A stretch of 64,000 nucleotides of DNA from Petrimonas sulfuriphila (GCA_038561985.1 CP073276.1:248001-312000), one strand, 5' to 3'. Positions 48,877 to 58,538 are shown, counted from the stretch's first letter. Made by a program: numbers and translations. Notes: generated by a model not told the origin, from the sequence alone.

Positions 48877-50064
48877 ATGAATTTAAAATATTTTTCAGCA
48901 TTAGTAATCGGAGTGTTTTTTTGTCTTACTTTTTGCACTACAAGAGAAAAACATAATAATTTGGTAAAACATTTGGGAATAGAAAAAATTAAAGATGTTG
49001 TTATTTATGAAGATTCACAATTTTATTCTTCATTTCCTTCTGTTGTAAAAAACGGCAAAAACGATTTTATTGTCGCCTTCCGTCGTGCTCCTGACCGAAG
49101 AATATTTAATGAAAAAGGGAACAACCACGTCGATCCTAACAGCTATTTAATGATGGTGCGTTCAACTGATGGTGAGACTTGGACCAAAGATCCTCAACTT
49201 ATTTATTCGCATCCTTTTGGCGGATCACAGGATCCCTGTTTATTGAAACTGAGTGATGGCACCCTGCTTTGTACTAGCTATACATGGGCTTTTTTAAGAC
49301 CGGACGGAGTTGAAAACCTAAAACGCCCCGTTTTCGATATTGGAGGAGGGGTTATCTTCTTGGGAGGGTATTTGGTGCGTTCAACTGATGGTGGAAAAAC
49401 ATGGGGAGAGCCCATTTATCCGCCTCATGTTGATGAGGATATTTATTTGAGTGCTTTGGGAGAGTCCCTGCCAGCATACAATCGAGGTGCTCTTTACGAA
49501 GGAAAAAGTGGACGCATTTATTGGGTTGTTGCCGTGAATGATTCTATTCCAATAAAGAAAACATCCAATCACCTGATTGTATCAGATGATAAAGGTCTCA
49601 CATGGAGCTATTCGGGGTTGGTTGCCACTGACGACAAAGCCTCCTTTAACGAAACTTCAATTTATGAAACCCCAAAAGGAGATTTAGTGGCTTTTTTAAG
49701 AACCGCTAATATGGATGATCAAGCTTGTATAGCCCGATCCACAGATGGAGGAAAAACATTTAAATGGGAGAAAATGGGCTTTCAGGGTCATCCTCTTAAT
49801 GCGCTCCGACTTCCGGATGATAGAGTATTACTAACATATGGTTATCGTCATGTACCCTACGGGATTCGAGCTCGAATACTTAACTCAGAATGTACCGACT
49901 TTGCAACCGCACCGGAGATTATTTTGCGGGAGGATGGTGGAAATGGAGATATTGGTTACACTTGGCCCGTACTACTTGATGAAAACAGGGTTTTGGTTGT
50001 ATATTATTTTAATAAAGAAAACGGGACTCGACATATTGCTGGAACAATATTGGGAATAAATTAA
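48877..50064 (+). CDS. Sialidase-like BNR-repeat lipoprotein
   Basis: The 395-residue product has a lipoprotein signal (MNLKYFSALVIGVFFCLTFC, Cys near residue 20) and a sialidase-type propeller with Asp boxes STDGETW, STDGGKTW, SDDKGLTW and STDGGKTF. Segments such as YSSFPSVVKNGKNDFIVAFR and GSQDPCLLKLSDGTLLCTSY are typical of BNR proteins in Bacteroidetes. As with the protein at 46004, the FRIP arginine motif is not clear, so I call it sialidase-like only. Likely surface- or periplasm-anchored, and it precedes the second MFS carrier by 64 bases. Confidence 0.75.
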   Translation: MNLKYFSALVIGVFFCLTFCTTREKHNNLVKHLGIEKIKDVVIYEDSQFYSSFPSVVKNGKNDFIVAFRRAPDRRIFNEKGNNHVDPNSYLMMVRSTDGETWTKDPQLIYSHPFGGSQDPCLLKLSDGTLLCTSYTWAFLRPDGVENLKRPVFDIGGGVIFLGGYLVRSTDGGKTWGEPIYPPHVDEDIYLSALGESLPAYNRGALYEGKSGRIYWVVAVNDSIPIKKTSNHLIVSDDKGLTWSYSGLVATDDKASFNETSIYETPKGDLVAFLRTANMDDQACIARSTDGGKTFKWEKMGFQGHPLNALRLPDDRVLLTYGYRHVPYGIRARILNSECTDFATAPEIILREDGGNGDIGYTWPVLLDENRVLVVYYFNKENGTRHIAGTILGIN

Positions 50065-50128
50065 TCAATCAAACCATCTTCACTGTTCTGACAGAAAAAA
50101 ATTATGAAGTTAAAAAGAATAATTATAT

Positions 50129-51397
50129 ATGATTGATCAATCAAAATCTATCCAAGCAAAACTTCCAAAAAATGCATGGTTAATTGTTTTTTTACTTTTC
50201 TGGGTGGGTGCTTTAAATTATCTGGATCGCAACACAATCGCCACCATGAGGAGTTCAATCATTGAATCTATTCCGATGACAGATGCACAATTCGGAATAT
50301 TGACTTCTGTGTTTCTATGGACCTATGCATTCTTCAGCCCTGTTGCCGGATTTATAGCAGACCGTTTTAGCCGGAGCAAAGTAATTATTTTCAGTTTCTT
50401 CATATGGTCATTAGTAACCTGGTTAACATCTTATGCGTCAACTTACAATCAACTTTTGGCAACAAGAGCTTTGATGGGAATAAGCGAAGCCTTTTATTTG
50501 CCAGCAGCAGGAGCATTAATTATTGATTATCACAGAAACTCCACTCAATCTATCGCAACCAGTATTCACCTAACCGGAGTTACTCTTGGTTCCACATTAG
50601 GATTTATTGGAGGATGGTTAGCTGAAAAACACACCTGGCACTACGCTTTTCATGTTTTTGGCATATTGGGATTGGTCTATGCAATAATACTTCTGTTTCT
50701 TTTAAAAGACATACCCAAGAATTCAAGTGAAAGCAATAATAAGAATGAATCACAAGAAAAAGAAACAAATGGAAATGTCAATTTTGGATTAGCGGTTGTT
50801 GATCTGTTTAAAAATAGATCATTTATCTATTTGTTTTTATTCTGGGGTATTTTGGGAATTGTCGGATGGACTATTATGGCTTGGCTACCAACTTTTTTTA
50901 AAGAACAGTTTAATCTTTCACAGAGTATGGCAGGCTTTTACGCAACCGCATTTCTTTATCCTGCGTCCATAGTAGGATTATTGTTTGCTGGCATCCTATC
51001 TGACCGTTGGAGCAAGAGAAATAAGTATGCACGTATATTTGTTCCTATACTTGGCCTGTTAATTGCGGCTCCGTGTATCTTCTTTGCAAGCTATACCTCA
51101 ATTTTATACATATCCATAGTTCTTTTTATGTTATATGGATTAACCAGATCATCAGTGGAAGCTAATTTTACACCAATTGCATGTAGTATTGTCAGTTTAC
51201 GATATAGATCAACCGGATTAGGAATTTTAAACATGATTGCTACCACTGTTGGAGGTTTTGGCATCTATCTTACAGGAATGTTTCGTGATTTAGAGATAAG
51301 CCTTAAAATAATTTATCAAATGGTTGCTTTAAGCATAATCATTTGCGTATTTTTATTATGGTTAATCAAGAGAGAACAAAGTAAAAAAAAGGTCTAG
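50129..51397 (+). CDS. MFS transporter, anion:cation symporter (ACS) family-like
   Basis: This 422-residue inner-membrane protein has about 12 helices and the ACS-type signature NYLDRNTIATMR in helix 1, the MFS loop motif GFIADRFSRSKV after helix 2 and SDRWSKRNKYARI between helices 8 and 9. ACS carriers commonly import hexuronates, sialic acid or other organic acids. It lies directly before the cytoplasmic catabolic genes, which suggests an acidic sugar or a breakdown product as cargo. That inference from family and position is not proven. Confidence 0.82.
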   Translation: MIDQSKSIQAKLPKNAWLIVFLLFWVGALNYLDRNTIATMRSSIIESIPMTDAQFGILTSVFLWTYAFFSPVAGFIADRFSRSKVIIFSFFIWSLVTWLTSYASTYNQLLATRALMGISEAFYLPAAGALIIDYHRNSTQSIATSIHLTGVTLGSTLGFIGGWLAEKHTWHYAFHVFGILGLVYAIILLFLLKDIPKNSSESNNKNESQEKETNGNVNFGLAVVDLFKNRSFIYLFLFWGILGIVGWTIMAWLPTFFKEQFNLSQSMAGFYATAFLYPASIVGLLFAGILSDRWSKRNKYARIFVPILGLLIAAPCIFFASYTSILYISIVLFMLYGLTRSSVEANFTPIACSIVSLRYRSTGLGILNMIATTVGGFGIYLTGMFRDLEISLKIIYQMVALSIIICVFLLWLIKREQSKKKV

Positions 51398-51459
51398 TTC
51401 CACTATAAAAAAACTCGTATCAGATAAAATTAATATGATTTTCAGATAAAAACCCTTTT

Positions 51460-52461
51460 ATGAATCAAGTTTTTTATAATGAATCAGATCGTATTGTCTG
51501 GGAAGAAGACCTTGAGGACTTTATTCCTTACAAGATCTTTGACGCTCATGTTCACTTTTGGGACGATTCTTTTTTGCCATTGAAAGATCCTCAACGAAAT
51601 AATTTTGTAAATTCTGATTTACAAATAACCGAGAGGTGGAACAAACAGATGTTTCCTGGTCGTGACTTTGATTATTTGGTATTTGGTATGCCACTAGCTA
51701 ATGCTGATATAAAAGCCAATAATGAATTTGTTGTATCAGAACTTGCAGGAAAACCAAATTCAAGAAAAAACAGACTGGTTACTCCTGAATGTAAAACTGA
51801 AGATATTTATAATGACGTTGTAAAGTATAATTTTGTGGGAATGAAACCGTATCGTCAGTTTTCCACCACAGGTGATATTAATCAATGTCGTATTCAAGAC
51901 TTCTTGACACACCCACAGATGGAATTGGCTAATGAAATGGGGTTGTTTATTACATTACATTTGTCTCGTTATCACGGGTGTGCGGATGAACAAAACCTGA
52001 TTGACTTAGAAGAATATACCACAAAGAAATATCCTAATATAAAATGGATACTTGCTCACTGTGCACGTAGTTTTACATACTGGCCTCTTCAAAAGGCAAT
52101 TAACAGACTACGTCAAATACCCAACATATGGTATGACATATCTGCAGTTTCCGATGTGATGGCACAATATACTTTACTCAGTAAAGAAGATCATCGGAGA
52201 ATTTTATATGGTTCAGATAATTTCACGGCAAATGCCTTTCACGGAAGATATGTAGCTATGGGAAGATTCTGGTATCAAATAGGAACGCCGGAATATGCGA
52301 AAAAAAATAATATTCATACAAATTCAAAACCTATATTGGCTATTTATGAGCAATTGTTAGCCTTTAAACATGCAGCACAACTTGCTCAATTAAGAACAGA
52401 ACAAATTAATGATGTTTTTTATAATAATGCTAAAAAATTGTTTGACCTGAAGTCAATGTAA
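51460..52461 (+). CDS. Amidohydrolase-2 family metal-dependent hydrolase
   Basis: The 333-residue cytoplasmic protein has the amidohydrolase metal motif IFDAHVHFW (His30, His32), further ligands in LFITLHLSRYHG and ILAHCARSF, and the late aspartate in RRILYGSDNF, the normal order of PF04909 proteins. Members open lactones or decarboxylate aromatic or sugar acids. Here a lactonase acting on an oxidised sugar is a reasonable guess. It starts the dense cytoplasmic gene set and is 63 bases after the MFS gene. Confidence 0.8.
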   Translation: MNQVFYNESDRIVWEEDLEDFIPYKIFDAHVHFWDDSFLPLKDPQRNNFVNSDLQITERWNKQMFPGRDFDYLVFGMPLANADIKANNEFVVSELAGKPNSRKNRLVTPECKTEDIYNDVVKYNFVGMKPYRQFSTTGDINQCRIQDFLTHPQMELANEMGLFITLHLSRYHGCADEQNLIDLEEYTTKKYPNIKWILAHCARSFTYWPLQKAINRLRQIPNIWYDISAVSDVMAQYTLLSKEDHRRILYGSDNFTANAFHGRYVAMGRFWYQIGTPEYAKKNNIHTNSKPILAIYEQLLAFKHAAQLAQLRTEQINDVFYNNAKKLFDLKSM

Positions 52462-52504
52462 TTAACAGTGATAATAATTCATTTTTTTATGCTAGATAAA
52501 AAAT

Positions 52505-53812
52505 ATGTCAAGAAGTCAAGAGTTATATAAAGAAGCGAAAAAGTTAATACCGGGAGGTGTCCAATTGTTGTCTAAGCGTCCAGAACAATTTTTACCAGAA
52601 TTCTGGCCAACTTATTACAAAAAAGCAAAAGGTTGTGAGATATGGGATTTGGACGATAATAAATATATTGATATGAGTCTCATGGGAATTGGGTCTTGTA
52701 TATTAGGTTATGCTGATGATGATGTAAATTCAGCTGTATTAAAAGTTATTGAAACTGGGAACATGACTACATTGAATGCACCGGAAGAAGTGATACTGGC
52801 AAAAAAAATTATTGAACTTCATCCATGGGCAGAGATGGTTCGCTATGCACGTACCGGAGGCGAAGCAATGAGTATAGCTGTCAGGATAGCAAGAGCTTCA
52901 ACTAGAAAAGACATCATATTGTTCAGCGGTTATCATGGATGGCACGATTGGTATTTATCCGCTAATATTTCTAGTGATGCAGCCCTCGATGGTCATTTAT
53001 TACCAGGGCTCAAACCGGCAGGTGTTCCAAGAAGTTTGAAAAACACTTCGTATCCTTTTTTTTACAACGATGAAGAAGAGTTCTTGTCTCTCATTAGTAG
53101 ATATGAGAATAATATTGGAGGAGTAGTTTTAGAAACTGTCAGAAATCTGAACCCCAACAAGAGTTTTTTAGTAACTTTAAAAAAAGAAACTATTCGTTTG
53201 AATATACCATTAATTGTTGATGAAATCTCAAGTGGATTTAGATTAAACTGTGGAGGAGCACATTTGGTGCTTGATGTGAAACCGGATATTGCCGTTTTCG
53301 CCAAAGGTATAAGTAATGGTTATCCTATGGGGATTATAATTGGTAATAAAAAGTATATGGATGCAGCTCAAAATACTTTTATTAGTAGTACTTATTGGAC
53401 GGAAAAAATAGGGCCAACTGCTACTCTGGCTACAATAGAGAAAATGGAAAAATTGAAAGTACAGAGCTATATAATGGAAATTGGAAAAGAAGTTCAAGAA
53501 GCATGGATTTTTATGGCAAAAAAACATAATTTAGAAATAAAAGTTAGTGGCATTTATCCCTTAAGTCATTTTGAATTCGCTGAATTCCCATTAATATTAA
53601 AAACCCTGTTTACGCAAGAAATGCTCACAAAGGGCTTTTTGGCAACAACATCATTTTATCCTTCTTATGCTCATAAACAGCAACATATTAAAAAATATAT
53701 TTGTGCAATCGATCAAACATTTAAAATAATTAAACAATCGCTGAAAGAAGGAAATCCTAAGACGTATTTAAAAGGTCCAGAATGTCAATCAGGGTTTAAA
53801 CGTTTGACTTAA
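52505..53812 (+). CDS. Class III PLP aminotransferase (glutamate-1-semialdehyde aminomutase-like)
   Basis: The 435-residue PLP enzyme resembles glutamate-1-semialdehyde 2,1-aminomutase: N-terminal LIPGGVQLLSKRPEQFLPEF, TGGEAMSIAVRIAR, FSGYHGWHDWYLS, LIVDEISSGFR and the PLP lysine Lys267 in VFAKGISNGYPMG. It is not next to any haem gene but sits in a sugar locus, so it probably transaminates a sugar aldehyde or keto acid rather than making aminolevulinate. Together with the aldolase and reductases downstream, it could remove the amino group from an amino-sugar intermediate. Confidence 0.82.
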   Translation: MSRSQELYKEAKKLIPGGVQLLSKRPEQFLPEFWPTYYKKAKGCEIWDLDDNKYIDMSLMGIGSCILGYADDDVNSAVLKVIETGNMTTLNAPEEVILAKKIIELHPWAEMVRYARTGGEAMSIAVRIARASTRKDIILFSGYHGWHDWYLSANISSDAALDGHLLPGLKPAGVPRSLKNTSYPFFYNDEEEFLSLISRYENNIGGVVLETVRNLNPNKSFLVTLKKETIRLNIPLIVDEISSGFRLNCGGAHLVLDVKPDIAVFAKGISNGYPMGIIIGNKKYMDAAQNTFISSTYWTEKIGPTATLATIEKMEKLKVQSYIMEIGKEVQEAWIFMAKKHNLEIKVSGIYPLSHFEFAEFPLILKTLFTQEMLTKGFLATTSFYPSYAHKQQHIKKYICAIDQTFKIIKQSLKEGNPKTYLKGPECQSGFKRLT

Positions 53813-53840
53813 AACAGTCTAATTTAATTGGAATTATATT

Positions 53841-54635
53841 ATGAGAGAAAGTCGTGTATTGAAAAAATTAAGAAACGGAGAAGTTGTAATTTGTTTTAAA
53901 CTGAACTTATCAGGGGGAGAAGTTGCAGAAATTGCAGCCATGTCAGGATTTGACTGCCTATGGGCTGATCGTGAACATGTTGCACAGGACTGGTCGGATA
54001 TAAAAGTACAGAACTGGGTGGCTAAAGCATACGATACAGATTTGATGGTACGCGTTTCACGTGGGAGTTACAGCGACTTGATAAAACCGTTGGAACTGGA
54101 TGCCACCGGAATTTTAGTTCCACATATCATGAATGTGGAAGACGCAAAAAATATAATCCATTATACCCGATTCCATCCTGTCGGCAGACGCCCGATTGAT
54201 GGGGGAAATGCTGACGGTGGATATACGAACATTGCTTTTGATGAATACCTGAGAAAAGCAAATGAACAACGGTTTATTGCCTTACAGATTGAAGATCCTG
54301 AACCGTTGGATGATTTGGAAGCAATTGCTGCATTGGAAGGATACGATATGTTGTTTTTTGGACCCGGCGATTTCAGCCAGGGCATCGGTGCCCCTGGCGA
54401 ATGGGAGCATCCGCAACTAACAGAAACACGCAGACGGGTAGCAGAAGTTGCATGTAAATACGGAAAATTTGCAGCAACTGTGGGAAGTCCGCAAAATGCC
54501 CAGGAACTAATCGACATGGGCTACCGTTTTATCAGTATGGGTGCTGACGTGATCGGATTAAGTTCATACTGCCATAACATTATGAACAACATCAATCAGG
54601 TAAAAGAAAAAAACAAATCTGCCGGAGTCTATTAA
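53841..54635 (+). CDS. HpcH/HpaI-type 2-keto-3-deoxy-sugar-acid aldolase
   Basis: The 264-residue TIM-barrel enzyme matches class II HpaI-like aldolases, which cleave 2-keto-3-deoxy acids to pyruvate and an aldehyde. Family residues are visible: His46 in ADREHVAQD, Arg71 in MVRVSRGS, Glu151 in ALQIEDPE and Asp177 in FFGPGDFS, the two acidic residues being the metal ligands. GVGEYGxG-type text is absent, so the exact subfamily is open. The next gene starts 2 bases later, indicating tight coupling. It suggests that the imported sugar is oxidised and dehydrated before cleavage. Confidence 0.85.
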   Translation: MRESRVLKKLRNGEVVICFKLNLSGGEVAEIAAMSGFDCLWADREHVAQDWSDIKVQNWVAKAYDTDLMVRVSRGSYSDLIKPLELDATGILVPHIMNVEDAKNIIHYTRFHPVGRRPIDGGNADGGYTNIAFDEYLRKANEQRFIALQIEDPEPLDDLEAIAALEGYDMLFFGPGDFSQGIGAPGEWEHPQLTETRRRVAEVACKYGKFAATVGSPQNAQELIDMGYRFISMGADVIGLSSYCHNIMNNINQVKEKNKSAGVY

Positions 54636-54637
54636 CT

Positions 54638-55594
54638 ATGAAAAAAAGAAAATTAGGAAATACGGGGATAGAAGTTTCAGAAATTGCTTTTGGCGGTGTT
54701 GAAATCGGACTCCCTTATGGTATTGGAGTCAACAGCGACAAGGATATGATCTCCGAAGCCAAAGCGATAGACCTGCTTCGTTTGGCACTGGATTCGGGTA
54801 TAAATTTCTTCGATACAGCCCGGATGTACGGTAATAGTGAGCATATTATGGGTAAAGCATTCCAAAATAAACGTAGTGAAGTAATATTGGCCACGAAATG
54901 TGTCCACCTGCTTGATAACGAAGGAAACTTACCACCAAAAAATAAATTAAGAGAAACTGTTGAAAAATCCATCTATGAAAGTCTGAAAGCACTTCAAACA
55001 GATTATGTGGATATTTTTATGCTTCACCAGGCAACCGTAAAAATTCTTGAAAACGAAGAAATCCTAACTGTTTTCTCCTCCCTGAAAGATAAAGGGTTAT
55101 TTAAAGCAGCCGGCGTTTCAACATACACTACAGAAGTAACGGAAAAAACGATAGATATTGGATTCTGGAATATGATTCAGCTGCCTTTCAATCTTATGGA
55201 TCAACGGCAAGGAGAACTGTTCAAGAAAGCAGATGAGAAAGGAATCGGCATTGTAGTAAGATCTGTTTTATTAAAAGGATTGTTAAGTGACAGGGGGAGA
55301 AATCTTCACCCAGCCCTCAAAGACGTAGAAAACCACATTGCAAAATACCATGAATTATTGGAAGGAACCAATTATAAATTGCCGGCATTAGCCACCAAAT
55401 TTGCATTGTCATTTCCGGAAGTTTCTTCCGTATTGGTGGGTATTGACAAGCAAGAATATTTGGAAGAAGCACTAAGAACGGTGGATGGAGTCTATTTAAG
55501 TAAAGAAAAACTGAATAAAGCGAGGCAATTAGCATATCCCGAACCGGAATTTATTAATCTTCCCTATTGGGATAAAATGAAATGGTTAACATAA
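54638..55594 (+). CDS. Aldo/keto reductase
   Basis: The 318-residue protein has the full AKR tetrad: Asp59 and Tyr64 in FFDTARMYG, Lys87 in VILATKCVH and His130 in DIFMLHQA. The C-terminal NADP-binding part includes GVSTYTT and SFPEVSSVLVGI. It oxidises or reduces a sugar or aldehyde in the cytoplasm. It lies 2 bases after the aldolase and 18 before an oxidoreductase, so it is part of one transcription unit. Confidence 0.85.
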   Translation: MKKRKLGNTGIEVSEIAFGGVEIGLPYGIGVNSDKDMISEAKAIDLLRLALDSGINFFDTARMYGNSEHIMGKAFQNKRSEVILATKCVHLLDNEGNLPPKNKLRETVEKSIYESLKALQTDYVDIFMLHQATVKILENEEILTVFSSLKDKGLFKAAGVSTYTTEVTEKTIDIGFWNMIQLPFNLMDQRQGELFKKADEKGIGIVVRSVLLKGLLSDRGRNLHPALKDVENHIAKYHELLEGTNYKLPALATKFALSFPEVSSVLVGIDKQEYLEEALRTVDGVYLSKEKLNKARQLAYPEPEFINLPYWDKMKWLT

Positions 55595-55612
55595 CAGATA
55601 AAATTAAAATAC

Positions 55613-56539
55613 ATGATAAAAATTGGTATAATCGGAATGAGTCCTGGAAATGCTCATCCCTACTCATGGTCATCTATTATAAATGGAGTTTTTGATGCCG
55701 GTGAAATAACGAAAGTCGGTTATCCGGCTGTTGCAAATTATTTAGAAGCAAATAAAGACACACTCGGAATATCCAACGCAAAAGTGACGTGTGTATGGAC
55801 ACAAGACCGCGTAACTTCGGAAAGTATCGCTAAATCAAGCAGAATACCTCTAATAGTGAATAAGCTGGAAGATATGATACCTCTCGTGGATGCAATCCTC
55901 TTGTCAAGAGATGATCCTGAAAATCATGTAGCTATGGCTAAACCCTTTTTGGAAGCGGGAATACCTATTTTTGTCGACAAACCACTTGCAAATACAAAAG
56001 AAGACCTGCAATACTTTGCTGATGAAAATGCTAAAGGTAAGCTGATCATGTCTTGCTCGTCCATGCGCTACGCCAACGAAGCCAGGATTGTAAAACAAGA
56101 GATTGACTCATTAGGTAAGCTCGAACTTGCAACAGCGGTGGGCAAAAAAGATTGGATCAAGTACGGCGTTCATATCGTGGAAGGATTATTCTCTGTCTTG
56201 AATGACCCTAAACCCATATTTGTCAAATCCATAGGCAAAACAAACAAAGAGATCGTGTATATTGAGTTTGCTGATGGTTTTCAGGCAACAATACATTTGT
56301 TTATGGATATTACGGGTACATTCCAGATATCCTTATTTGGACAACTGGGATGGCGATTAATTGATATAAAAAACTCCTACTCTATGTTCAGAGACAACAT
56401 TATTGAATTTGTCAGATCCGTAGAGCAAGGCACCTCCCGGCTTTCTTTCGATAAAACAGAAAATATCCTCCGGACCATCATCGCGGCTATCGAAAGTTCC
56501 AAGCAAGGAGGGAAAACCATAGATATGTCTAAGTTTTAA
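55613..56539 (+). CDS. Gfo/Idh/MocA family oxidoreductase, short form
   Basis: The 308-residue cytoplasmic protein has no export signal. It has an atypical nucleotide-binding start, KIGIIGMSPGNAHPYSW, instead of GxGxxG, and VDKPLANTKEDLQYF where the usual EKP motif is replaced by DKP. The C-terminal domain is shorter than in the exported relatives at 33983 and 36057. A sugar dehydrogenase role is likely from family and context. The altered glycine loop and DKP motif mark a divergent subgroup. Confidence 0.75.
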   Translation: MIKIGIIGMSPGNAHPYSWSSIINGVFDAGEITKVGYPAVANYLEANKDTLGISNAKVTCVWTQDRVTSESIAKSSRIPLIVNKLEDMIPLVDAILLSRDDPENHVAMAKPFLEAGIPIFVDKPLANTKEDLQYFADENAKGKLIMSCSSMRYANEARIVKQEIDSLGKLELATAVGKKDWIKYGVHIVEGLFSVLNDPKPIFVKSIGKTNKEIVYIEFADGFQATIHLFMDITGTFQISLFGQLGWRLIDIKNSYSMFRDNIIEFVRSVEQGTSRLSFDKTENILRTIIAAIESSKQGGKTIDMSKF

Positions 56540-56549
56540 CAGATTTAAA

Positions 56550-57326
56550 ATGAACATAAAAGATTTATTGAATTTAAAAGGCAAAATAATTTTGGTTTCA
56601 GGTGGTGCTGGAAACTACGGTAAATGCATCGTAGAAGGATTGGCAGAAGCAGGAGGAACCGTAATCATTGCTTCCCGTAATATGGATAATATAGTGAAAA
56701 CTGTGTCTAAATTCCGGGAGGAAGGATGGGATGTACATTCCATGCCCGTTGATCAAGGGGATCATGACTCTGTTGTAGCTCTGAAAGTGGCAATAACCAA
56801 AAAATTTGGAAAATTAGACGTTTTTGTAAATAATGCCGTATCAAGACCGATGAAGACGTACAATGATCCCATTGAAAATTTTGCTGAATCCATGCGTATA
56901 AATGCGACCGGAGCTATGGACATTTTACGTGAAATGGCAGATTTAATCGAAGAAAGTGGTGGTGGAAGTATAATAAATATTGCCTCTATGATGGGAATGT
57001 TTGGTCCGGATCTTTCCAACTACGAAGGTACGAATATGGGCATACCGCCTCCCGATTACTTTTTCCACAGGGCGGGGATAATCAATCTCACCCGGTACCT
57101 GGCCCGTATTTATGCCGGGAAAAACATACGGGTGAATTGCGTTAGCCCGGGAGGTTTATTCAATAATCAACCCGAGCGCTTCCTGGAGAATTACAACAAA
57201 AAAGTTCCTTTGGGAAGAATGGCAAACAACGACGACATAAAAGGCCTGATGGTGCTGTTGGCATCGGATGCCGGCGCTTATATAAACGGAGAAAACATTT
57301 TGATGGATGGCGGAATGCATGCGTAG
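56550..57326 (+). CDS. Short-chain dehydrogenase with an arginine at the catalytic lysine position
   Basis: The 258-residue protein has the SDR fold: nucleotide loop LVSGGAGNYGKCIVEG, NNAVSRP, Ser146 in INIASMMGMFG and Tyr170. The catalytic pattern should be YxxxK, but here it is YFFHR, so Arg174 replaces the lysine; the DNA reads TAC TTT TTC CAC AGG. The rest (AGIINLTRYLARIYAGKNIR, NCVSPGG, GENILMDGGM) is normal. Either Arg substitutes for Lys with altered properties or the enzyme has another function. It lies 10 bases after the oxidoreductase gene. Confidence 0.82.
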   Translation: MNIKDLLNLKGKIILVSGGAGNYGKCIVEGLAEAGGTVIIASRNMDNIVKTVSKFREEGWDVHSMPVDQGDHDSVVALKVAITKKFGKLDVFVNNAVSRPMKTYNDPIENFAESMRINATGAMDILREMADLIEESGGGSIINIASMMGMFGPDLSNYEGTNMGIPPPDYFFHRAGIINLTRYLARIYAGKNIRVNCVSPGGLFNNQPERFLENYNKKVPLGRMANNDDIKGLMVLLASDAGAYINGENILMDGGMHA

Positions 57327-57367
57327 CACCCCCATACCCCATCGGCGGAAATAATAAGGTTGAACAT

Positions 57368-58537
57368 ATGCAAAGGAATAATCAAATTGCTTTCAAGGGG
57401 ATTATAATTTCAGATTCTGAAGTAGTTAAAGGATATCTCACAACAAGTGGAGGAAAAATTATCGATATAGGAGAATCTCCTCCGGGATGTGATGTGATTG
57501 ATTTGGGTGAATCGTATATCACGCCCGGATTCATTGATTTGCATATACACGGCATTCACCGCATGCTGGTGGACAACGGTGCGGAAGACTTGAAAGAAAT
57601 CTGCAAAATTTTACCTCAATACGGAGTTACCGGATTTTTGCCCACACTAGCTCCCAGGCCTAAAGGAGAAGATGCTGAGTTTCTCTCGGAGTTGTCCAAA
57701 ACAGAAACTGAAGGAACGGAAGTACTGGGTTTCCACCTGGAAGGGCCGTTTCTCAAGATCACAGGAGCTTTAGGCGCCGGGGCCATCTCCGGGGCAGATG
57801 AAGGAAGGGTACATGCTCTGATTCATGCGGCGAAACCACATAAAGCGATTTTCAGCATTTCTCCGGACGTAGACGGAATCGAGAAACTGTTGCCGTTGAT
57901 GGCAGCCAACGGCACCCCTGTCTTTATGACACACACTGCCGCCACAGTTGAACAAACTCAGCTAGCCATAGAATTGGGCGTTCGACACGCTACTCATTTC
58001 TACGATGTATTCCCCTGTTCCTCTGTTTCCGAACCCGGTGTGCGACCTTGCGGAGCCGTTGAAGCCATCCTGGCAGACGAGCGGGTAAGTGTGGATTTCA
58101 TCCTGGATGGCGTACATGTTGATCCCGTGGCGGCAAAAATGTCTTTGATCAGTAAAAGGAAAGGGCCGGGCAAGGTCTGTCTCGTTACAGATGCCAACGT
58201 AGGTGCGGGATTAGAGCCCGGACAATTCTCGTTCGGCAATTTGGGAGATATCTGCTTTGCGTACAAAGGCGCTCCTGCACGTTCCGTAAAGGACAACACA
58301 TTGGCAGGGAGTGGCCTGACAATGGACCGGGCTTTAAAAAATGCCGTGAAATGGCTGGATTTGGATTTGGTGCAAGCATCAAAGTTGGTAAGCCATCATC
58401 CGGCTCAGGTTCTTGGCCTCGGTGATAAGAAAGGATTATTAAAGGAAGGTTACGACGCCGATTTCGTCGTATTAGATGAAAATCTGGATGTTTTACGAAC
58501 ATGGATAAACGGTAAATGTTTTTTTGAAAGGAAATAA
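57368..58537 (+). CDS. nagA: N-acetylglucosamine-6-phosphate deacetylase
   Basis: NagA removes acetate from N-acetylglucosamine-6-phosphate in amino-sugar breakdown. The 389-residue chain has the metal motif GFIDLHIHGIH (His59, His61), the deacetylase signature GFHLEGPFL near residue 123, VFMTHTAATVEQ, and the catalytic aspartate in CLVTDANVGAG. It has no signal peptide. The spacing to the next gene is 1 base, suggesting coupling with the NagB-like protein. Its presence shows that an N-acetylated sugar phosphate is a likely intermediate, although a related substrate such as GalNAc-6-phosphate is possible. Confidence 0.88.
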   Translation: MQRNNQIAFKGIIISDSEVVKGYLTTSGGKIIDIGESPPGCDVIDLGESYITPGFIDLHIHGIHRMLVDNGAEDLKEICKILPQYGVTGFLPTLAPRPKGEDAEFLSELSKTETEGTEVLGFHLEGPFLKITGALGAGAISGADEGRVHALIHAAKPHKAIFSISPDVDGIEKLLPLMAANGTPVFMTHTAATVEQTQLAIELGVRHATHFYDVFPCSSVSEPGVRPCGAVEAILADERVSVDFILDGVHVDPVAAKMSLISKRKGPGKVCLVTDANVGAGLEPGQFSFGNLGDICFAYKGAPARSVKDNTLAGSGLTMDRALKNAVKWLDLDLVQASKLVSHHPAQVLGLGDKKGLLKEGYDADFVVLDENLDVLRTWINGKCFFERK

Positions 58538-58538
58538 T

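Noticed and set aside
52505-53812. hemL (glutamate-1-semialdehyde aminomutase) of haem synthesis
   Set aside because: Similarity is general to the class III family; the gene sits in a sugar catabolic operon and no haem gene is near.
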